Shown: positions 60,030-64,000 of the stretch, piece by piece
Layout of the letters: each line of letters starts with the position of its first letter
Position numbering within the stretch: position 1 is the first letter of the stretch
Assembly (NCBI RefSeq): GCF_001427105.1
Contig: NZ_LMGI01000001.1
Span: 248,001 to 312,000, forward strand
DNA length: 64,000 bases
Direction of reading: 5' to 3'
From: Sphingopyxis sp. Root154
GTDB taxonomy: Bacteria; Pseudomonadota; Alphaproteobacteria; Sphingomonadales; Sphingomonadaceae
Program-made: the position numbers and the translations under genes
The notes under the pieces: generated by a model
What the model was told of the DNA's origin: nothing
The model's input: the letters and a program-made list of their open reading frames with translations, nothing else
Databases searched by the model: none

Positions 60030-60773
60030 ATGATCAAGATCGGACAGATCGTCCCCAGTTCCAACCTGACGATGGAGCGGGAAATACCCGCCATTTTCCG
60101 TGCCCGCGAGCAGGTTTCGCCCGAGCGCTTCTCCTTTCATTCGAGCCGCATGCGGATGAAGAAAGTGACGAAGGAAGAGTTGGAAGCGATGGACGCCGAT
60201 TCCGACCGCTGCGCGCTGGAGTTGTCCGACGCAAAGGTCGATGTGCTGGGCTATGCGTGTCTGGTTGCGATCATGTCGATGGGGCACGGCTATCATCGCG
60301 TCTCGCAGGCGCGCCTTCGCGAACGCACGCGCGAGAATGACGGCGACGCGCCCGTCGTGACCAGCGCCGGCGCGCTCGTCGAGGGTCTCGACGCCCTCGG
60401 TGCCAAGAAGATCGCGGTGATTGCGCCTTATATGCAGCCCCTCACCAAAATGGTCGTCGATTATATCGAGAATGAGGGCGTAACGGTGCAGGATTATATC
60501 GCGCTGGAGATCCCCGACAATCTTGCGGTCGGCGCGCGCGACCCCCTCGCCCTCCTCGACATCTATCCACGCCTCGACACGAAAGGCGTCGATGCCGTCG
60601 TCCTCTCGGCCTGTGTGCAGATGCCATCGCTCGCCGCGATCCAGCAGGTCGAGGATCGCCTCGGCGTCCCGGTCACGTCGGCGGCCGTTTGCACGAGCTG
60701 GAAGATGATGAAGGAACTCGGAATCGACACCCGCGTGCCCGACTGCGGCACGCTGCTGTCGGGACGTTTCTGA
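60030..60773 (+). CDS. Maleate cis-trans isomerase (Asp/Glu racemase superfamily)
   Basis: The 247-residue protein belongs to the Asp/Glu racemase superfamily. Its two catalytic cysteines are Cys77 ('VLGYACLVAIMSMG') and Cys195 ('VVLSACVQMPS'), 118 residues apart, the same spacing as in maleate isomerases as I recall them (about 76 and 194). The reaction is maleate to fumarate. In this window maleate can come from gentisate cleavage followed by the FAH-like hydrolase. The ATG at 60030 lies 20 bases after the nitrilase stop with AAGGA upstream. Arylmalonate decarboxylase is an alternative fold relative, but its single-cysteine pattern does not fit. Confidence 0.85.
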   Translation: MIKIGQIVPSSNLTMEREIPAIFRAREQVSPERFSFHSSRMRMKKVTKEELEAMDADSDRCALELSDAKVDVLGYACLVAIMSMGHGYHRVSQARLRERTRENDGDAPVVTSAGALVEGLDALGAKKIAVIAPYMQPLTKMVVDYIENEGVTVQDYIALEIPDNLAVGARDPLALLDIYPRLDTKGVDAVVLSACVQMPSLAAIQQVEDRLGVPVTSAAVCTSWKMMKELGIDTRVPDCGTLLSGRF

Positions 60774-60816
60774 CGGCCCGCCGACGTGGCGTGAACCGAA
60801 AATCAAGGGGGGCGGA

Positions 60817-62148
60817 ATGGAAGATGCAGGCCAACGCGGCGCCGATCCGCGCGATATCATTGCACAGGCCCCGATGGGCGTGCGTCAGAAGCTCATTATC
60901 GCGCTCTGCGTGCTGATTCTCGCGGTCGATGGCTATGACGTGCTCTCGATCGGTTTCGCAGCACCCGCGATCGCGGCCGAGTGGGGCATCGATAAGCGCA
61001 TGCTCGGTCTGGTCCTGTCGATGGAACTGGTCGGCATGGCGTTCGGTTCGGTCCTCCTCGGCCGGGTTGCCGACCTTGCGGGACGCCGGCCGACGATGAT
61101 CGGCTGCCTGATCCTGATAGCGACCGGTATGACCATGGCATCCTTTGCCGGCGGCGTTGCAAGCCTTTCCCTTTTTCGCCTTCTCACCGGCTTTGGCATC
61201 GGCGGGGTCATGTCTTGCGCCAGCGCGGTTGCGGCCGAAGTATCGAGCGCCAAGGCGAAGGGCGCCGCCGTCACGTTGATGGCCTCTGGCCTGCCGGTCG
61301 GCGCGCTGCTCGGCGGGCCGGTGGCGGGCCAATTCCTTGCGTCCGGAAACTGGCCGGCCGTCTTTCTCCTCGGCGCGGGGGTCACTGCGCTGCTCATACC
61401 GCTCTGCTGGGCGATCCTGTGCGAAACGCCTGCCTATCTGGTCCAGGCGCGCGGCTCCGAAGAGGACCGGCTCCTGCGCATCAACGTCGTCCTGTCCCGG
61501 TTCGGGCATCCGCCGGTCGAACGCCTCGCGATCGCCGACGCGGACAGGCCGAGCGGGCTCGTCCGTCAACTGGTGGGCGGCGGCTATCTGCGCGTCACGC
61601 TGATGCTGATACTCGCCTATTTCCTCCATATGATCTCGATCTACTTCATGATGAAGTGGCTGCCGACGATCGTCGTCGATCTGGGGCATGCGCCGGCCGA
61701 GGGCGTCGCGGTGCTGCTATGGCTCAATGCCGGCGGATTGTGCGGATGCCTGTTGATCACTCTTGCCAATCTGAGGCTGGACAATCGCCTGGTCGTTCCC
61801 GCGGTGCTTGCGGCAACCGGCGTCGCGATACTCCTTTTCGGACAGGCGCCCAACGAGCTTCCTTGGCTGAAAACCGCGGCAGCGCTCACCGGCTTCGCCG
61901 GTCACGCAGCGGTTGTCGGTTCCTATGCCATCATCGCCCAGTCCTTCCCGAGCTATCTGCGCGCCACCGGCGCCGGACTGGTGCTGGGTCTCGGTCGCGC
62001 GGGTTCGGCGCTCGGGCCGATCATCGCGGGCGCGCTCCTTGCCGACGGGTGGGGTCTGATGTGGGTCGTCACCCTGATGAGCCTCGGCTCGTTTTTCGGC
62101 GCCGCCGCACTCTTCTCGCAGCGGCACAACCGCAAGGAAGCGCATTGA
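60817..62148 (+). CDS. Aromatic acid:H+ symporter-type MFS permease (AAHS family)
   Basis: The 443-residue membrane protein has the AAHS signature 'VLILAVDGYDVLSIGFAAPA' in helix 1 (the DGYD motif), 'GRVADLAGRRPTMIGCLIL' in the loop 2-3 and 'FGIGGVMSCASAVAAE' in helix 4. AAHS proteins import benzoates, gentisate and other aromatic acids (PcaK, GenK, BenK). The start is an ATG with AAGGGGGGCGG upstream. As the last gene of the aldehyde dehydrogenase-nitrilase-isomerase set, it probably imports an aromatic acid that feeds the gentisate route. Confidence 0.9.
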   Translation: MEDAGQRGADPRDIIAQAPMGVRQKLIIALCVLILAVDGYDVLSIGFAAPAIAAEWGIDKRMLGLVLSMELVGMAFGSVLLGRVADLAGRRPTMIGCLILIATGMTMASFAGGVASLSLFRLLTGFGIGGVMSCASAVAAEVSSAKAKGAAVTLMASGLPVGALLGGPVAGQFLASGNWPAVFLLGAGVTALLIPLCWAILCETPAYLVQARGSEEDRLLRINVVLSRFGHPPVERLAIADADRPSGLVRQLVGGGYLRVTLMLILAYFLHMISIYFMMKWLPTIVVDLGHAPAEGVAVLLWLNAGGLCGCLLITLANLRLDNRLVVPAVLAATGVAILLFGQAPNELPWLKTAAALTGFAGHAAVVGSYAIIAQSFPSYLRATGAGLVLGLGRAGSALGPIIAGALLADGWGLMWVVTLMSLGSFFGAAALFSQRHNRKEAH

Positions 62149-62280
62149 CGGCGCGCGCCCTGCGCCGGCGCGTCGGCAATGGCAGGGTCAACGCCCGCGT
62201 CAACCCGCCCGGGGAAACAGTCCTCTTTTGCGCGATGGCTGTTTCGGCCCGCCTCAACCACAACCCGCCCGAGGCGATCC

Positions 62281-62913
62281 ATGGGCAACCGGCCCAAATC
62301 AGACCGTCATCTCGAAGTCGCTCGCTCGTTTCCCCGATATTGGTCTGACAGGAGTGTCCGACTGGCTGAGGGCGAATCGTCGCCACGAGACGGCAGCCGG
62401 GCTTTCATCGAAGTCGAGCTGGCACGCCTGCTCGCATCCCCAGAATTCGTACGAGCGCCGATGCTGTCGCGGTTGCTGACGTTTCTGGTCGATCATCGAC
62501 TGCGTGGGGGCGGTCGTCCTCCCAAAGGATATGTCATCGCGACCGGGGCGCTGGGTCGCCGCGCCGATTTCCATCTGGCCAGCGACAGCTATCCAAGGGT
62601 CATGGCGGCGCGCTTGCGAATATTGCTCGACCGCTACTATGACCAGATTCAATGGCGTCATCGCCTCAGCGTTCCGCGGGGTCGTTACGCGATCATCATC
62701 CAAGAACGCGCGGCGCCGCCGGCCGGCGGGCCAGATCGGGAGCCGGGCGCGACGTCGGCGTCGGTGGCGCGCCCCGCGCTGCCGCGCCCGACTGGCCAAT
62801 TTGTCGAGGTTGCGCGTCCCGCATCCCCCTTGCCGGAACTGCCGAAGATGCTCGCCGGCCTGCTAGCCAGCGCCGCGACGGCGTCGCCAGCCTGCTTCCT
62901 CTTCTGCGGTTGA
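62281..62913 (+). CDS. Orphan N-terminal DNA-binding-type domain of TPR/adenylate-cyclase-like regulators
   Basis: The protein of about 210 residues contains a segment ('FVRAPMLSRLLTFLVDHRLR', 'PPKGYVIATGALGRRADFHL', 'SDSYPRVMAARLRILLDRYY') that resembles the N-terminal module of large TPR or adenylate-cyclase-like regulators, in which a short all-alpha region with the KGYxIAxxxFGR pattern precedes the sensor. Here the sensory part is missing: after residue 130 the protein is Pro/Ala-rich and ends. So it is either a truncated regulator or a small stand-alone DNA-binding protein. The ATG at 62281 has no strong ribosome site. Confidence 0.5.
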   Translation: MGNRPKSDRHLEVARSFPRYWSDRSVRLAEGESSPRDGSRAFIEVELARLLASPEFVRAPMLSRLLTFLVDHRLRGGGRPPKGYVIATGALGRRADFHLASDSYPRVMAARLRILLDRYYDQIQWRHRLSVPRGRYAIIIQERAAPPAGGPDREPGATSASVARPALPRPTGQFVEVARPASPLPELPKMLAGLLASAATASPACFLFCG

Positions 62914-63031
62914 CGGCCCGGCTTATGGAGCGCGGCGGTGCTGGCGCCCGTCGTCGAATGAACACTTTGCATTTGTAGAGGGGAATAGCCCGCGGCTTCC
63001 TGAGTTCATGCGCCGCAAGCGATAAGCCTGT

Positions 63032-63420
63032 TCAACGAACCCAGAAGGAATCTTCCTCGGCGGGATCGGACGAAAACAGCCACATCACAACGATCCTGCC
63101 TTCCGAAAAACGAAGCAGATCGATGCCGGCCTGCGACAGCTTCACCCCGTCACGTTCGCCGGAAAACTCGATTTCCACCGCGACCAGGTCTCCATTCGCC
63201 ATGAACCGGTTAGCTGCTGCAATCGCGAAGCTCCTCTTAGACACTTCCGTCATTTGACCGAGCAGACCGCCAACGGCAGCAATGCCGGTGTGCGTGCCGG
63301 AGAAGCGATTATTTCCCGGCTGGTGCCAGATGGCAGCCGGCGAGAGCAACGCCCCAGAGCAGCCTGGTCGCCCTGCTGGACCGCAGTGATATAGGCCCTG
63401 GCAATTTCGAGGTTCGTCAT
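63032..63420 (-). pseudogene. SnoaL/NTF2-like protein with a frameshift
   Basis: Read on the minus strand from ATG 63420 the protein begins 'MTNLEIARAYITAVQQGDQA' and then loses frame; one frame over it goes on as 'LLSPAAIWHQPGNNRFSGTH' to 'FSSDPAEEDSFWVR', a normal NTF2-like polyketide-cyclase/ketosteroid-isomerase fold. The shift is at the GGGG run 63352-63355 (CCCC on the plus strand), where one extra G would restore the frame. It is a real lesion or a sequencing error in a homopolymer. The neighbouring NTF2-like gene on the same strand is intact. Confidence 0.75.
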
Positions 63421-63439
63421 TTGGCGCCGTTCCGCAATG

Positions 63440-63472
63440 GAAAGGACGGAGCCATTGGGGCTCCATCCTTCC
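63440..63472 (-). terminator. Hairpin after the intact SnoaL-like gene
   Basis: On the minus strand a 12-bp stem with one wobble pair (AAGGATGGAGCC and GGCTCCGTCCTT) closes a 5-base loop just 8 bases after the SnoaL-like gene's stop and 20 bases before the frameshifted gene's start. It is a probable terminator or attenuator. The T-rich tail is weak. Confidence 0.5.
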
Positions 63473-63477
63473 GAAAG

Positions 63478-63918
63478 TCAGGACATGATGCCTTCTATGG
63501 CTGCGGGAAGGCGCGTGAACGCCCAATGGACGTGCGCCACCTTCCAGTTCCCGTCGACGACCCGGTAGACCTGCGTCGAATTCCACGTCATCCCTCCCTT
63601 CTCCCCGCCGGCGCCGTCCGGAACGAAATTGAACAGATTGTAGGTAGCGACCGCCATGTCGCCGCCGTCGCTGATGATCACCTGTGGGTTGGGAAGATCG
63701 TTACGCAGAATATTGAGCTTGCCCTCGAACATTTCGCGGAAATAGGCCTCGACGGCGGGCTTGCCGTCGAGCCGTCGCTCCGTAAGCGGATCGAAATAGG
63801 TCACGTCGTCGGTATAGGCCTCAAGGGCGCCATCGACATCCCCGCGGTTCCAGCGCTCGTTGATCGCCAGTTCCATATCGATAATGGTCTGCGTTATGCC
63901 GCTCTTGTCCGTTGCCAA
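63478..63918 (-). CDS. SnoaL/NTF2-like protein
   Basis: The 146-residue protein has the NTF2-like fold: 'INERWNRGDVDGALEAYTDD', 'YFDPLTERRLDGKPAVEAYF', 'VIISDGGDMAVATYNLFNFV', 'NGNWKVAHVHWAF'-like 'DGNWKVAHVHWAFTRL'. Relatives include SnoaL-type cyclases, ketosteroid isomerase-like and small catabolic proteins. No catalytic Asp pair can be pointed to with confidence. The start is TTG 63918, with CGGAG seven bases upstream; there is no suitable ATG. A site like ACGTGCAnnTGCAA (GCAAATGCAA on the minus strand, at about 63932-63946) precedes it. Confidence 0.82.
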   Translation of the reverse strand: MATDKSGITQTIIDMELAINERWNRGDVDGALEAYTDDVTYFDPLTERRLDGKPAVEAYFREMFEGKLNILRNDLPNPQVIISDGGDMAVATYNLFNFVPDGAGGEKGGMTWNSTQVYRVVDGNWKVAHVHWAFTRLPAAIEGIMS

Positions 63919-64000
63919 TTTACATCTCCGATTGCATTTGCCAAACCGATAATTAATATCCGCAAGCTGCCATTACACGGTCGTTTTTTGCCATTTTCCG

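Noticed and set aside
62960..62985. Another TGCAnnTGCA-like site (TTTGCATTTGTAG)
   Set aside because: Only one half-site fits and no gene starts near it in a suitable direction.
47674..63918. Calling the region an iac (indole-3-acetate) cluster
   Set aside because: The Rieske alpha/beta, PDR-type reductase, SDR, MarR, flavin reductase and SnoaL-like genes recall iac, but the hallmark flavin monooxygenase IacA and the amidase IacH are missing and the ring cleavage enzyme is for gentisate, not catechol.
1..64000. CRISPR arrays and rRNA genes
   Set aside because: I saw no regularly spaced repeats and no rRNA-like sequence; the only repeats found are short operator-like or arm-like motifs.

Overview
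The window is about 64 kb of high-GC DNA that reads like an alphaproteobacterial sphingomonad (Sphingopyxis, Novosphingobium or Sphingobium type). The reasons are the GC-rich third codon positions, three large TonB-dependent receptors sitting beside catabolic operons, many Rieske oxygenases, SDRs and acyl-CoA enzymes, and the tandem ATGA-coupled operons. The genus is an inference; no rRNA is present.

Layout. (1) 1-16.9 kb is an acyl-CoA and alicyclic-acid catabolic region. It holds a plus-strand chain of SDR, two unlike acyl-CoA dehydrogenases resembling the ChsE1/ChsE2 (FadE28/FadE29) pair, another SDR and a MaoC hydratase. An opposing acyl-CoA ligase and a LuxR regulator follow. Minus-strand genes come next: an MFS permease, an SDR, an acetoacetate-decarboxylase-like protein, a KshA-like Rieske oxygenase, a LysR regulator, an amidohydrolase, a second MFS permease and a TonB receptor. 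(2) 17.7-22.4 kb is housekeeping-like: a Rap1a/Tai-like secreted protein, a DUF2339 membrane protein and a BenE-type transporter. (3) 22.5-25.3 kb is the edge of an integrated element: a displaced 3' piece of a tRNA-Leu gene, a tyrosine integrase, a tandem-HTH protein and a HigBA-like toxin-antitoxin pair with its own terminator. (4) 25.4-31.5 kb is a CitMHS transporter, DUF4387, AtuA-like, TonB receptor cassette with a divergent Crp/Fnr regulator. (5) 31.5-33.3 kb is mobile-element debris: a broken IS5-type transposase, an intact tRNA-Leu(CAA), and AlpA-like, DUF2274 and DUF2285 genes of the kind found in integrative conjugative elements.

(6) 33.5-64 kb is a large aromatic-compound region. 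It carries an aryl-alcohol-type dehydrogenase, a TonB receptor, and an operon of a fused 2-aminobenzoyl-CoA/salicylyl-CoA monooxygenase, a MarR regulator and a thioesterase. Opposite lie a cyclase-family (isatin-hydrolase or formamidase type) metal hydrolase and an indolepyruvate-ferredoxin-oxidoreductase-type IorA/IorB pair with a second MarR. Then come an AraC regulator and a tightly coupled Rieske dioxygenase operon (reductase, alpha, beta, isochorismatase-like, SDR, FAD oxidoreductase). The lower pathway is gentisate dioxygenase plus a FAH-family hydrolase, followed by flavin reductase, aldehyde dehydrogenase, cupin, nitrilase, maleate isomerase and an aromatic-acid MFS permease. The window ends with an orphan DNA-binding-type protein and two SnoaL/NTF2-like genes, one of them frameshifted.

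How it may work together. A gentisate route is well supported: ring cleavage, hydrolysis of maleylpyruvate to maleate plus pyruvate, then maleate to fumarate, with no glutathione-dependent isomerase needed. More speculatively, the cyclase, the 2-oxoacid oxidoreductase and the 2-aminobenzoyl-CoA monooxygenase homologue line up as isatin to isatinate to 2-aminobenzoyl-CoA to ring hydroxylation, an oxidative-decarboxylation entry that I do not know as a described pathway. Two repeated operator-like motifs, ACGTGCAnnTGCAA and TTTTAAGnyTAwA, link the promoters of these separated genes and fit the two MarR regulators encoded among them.
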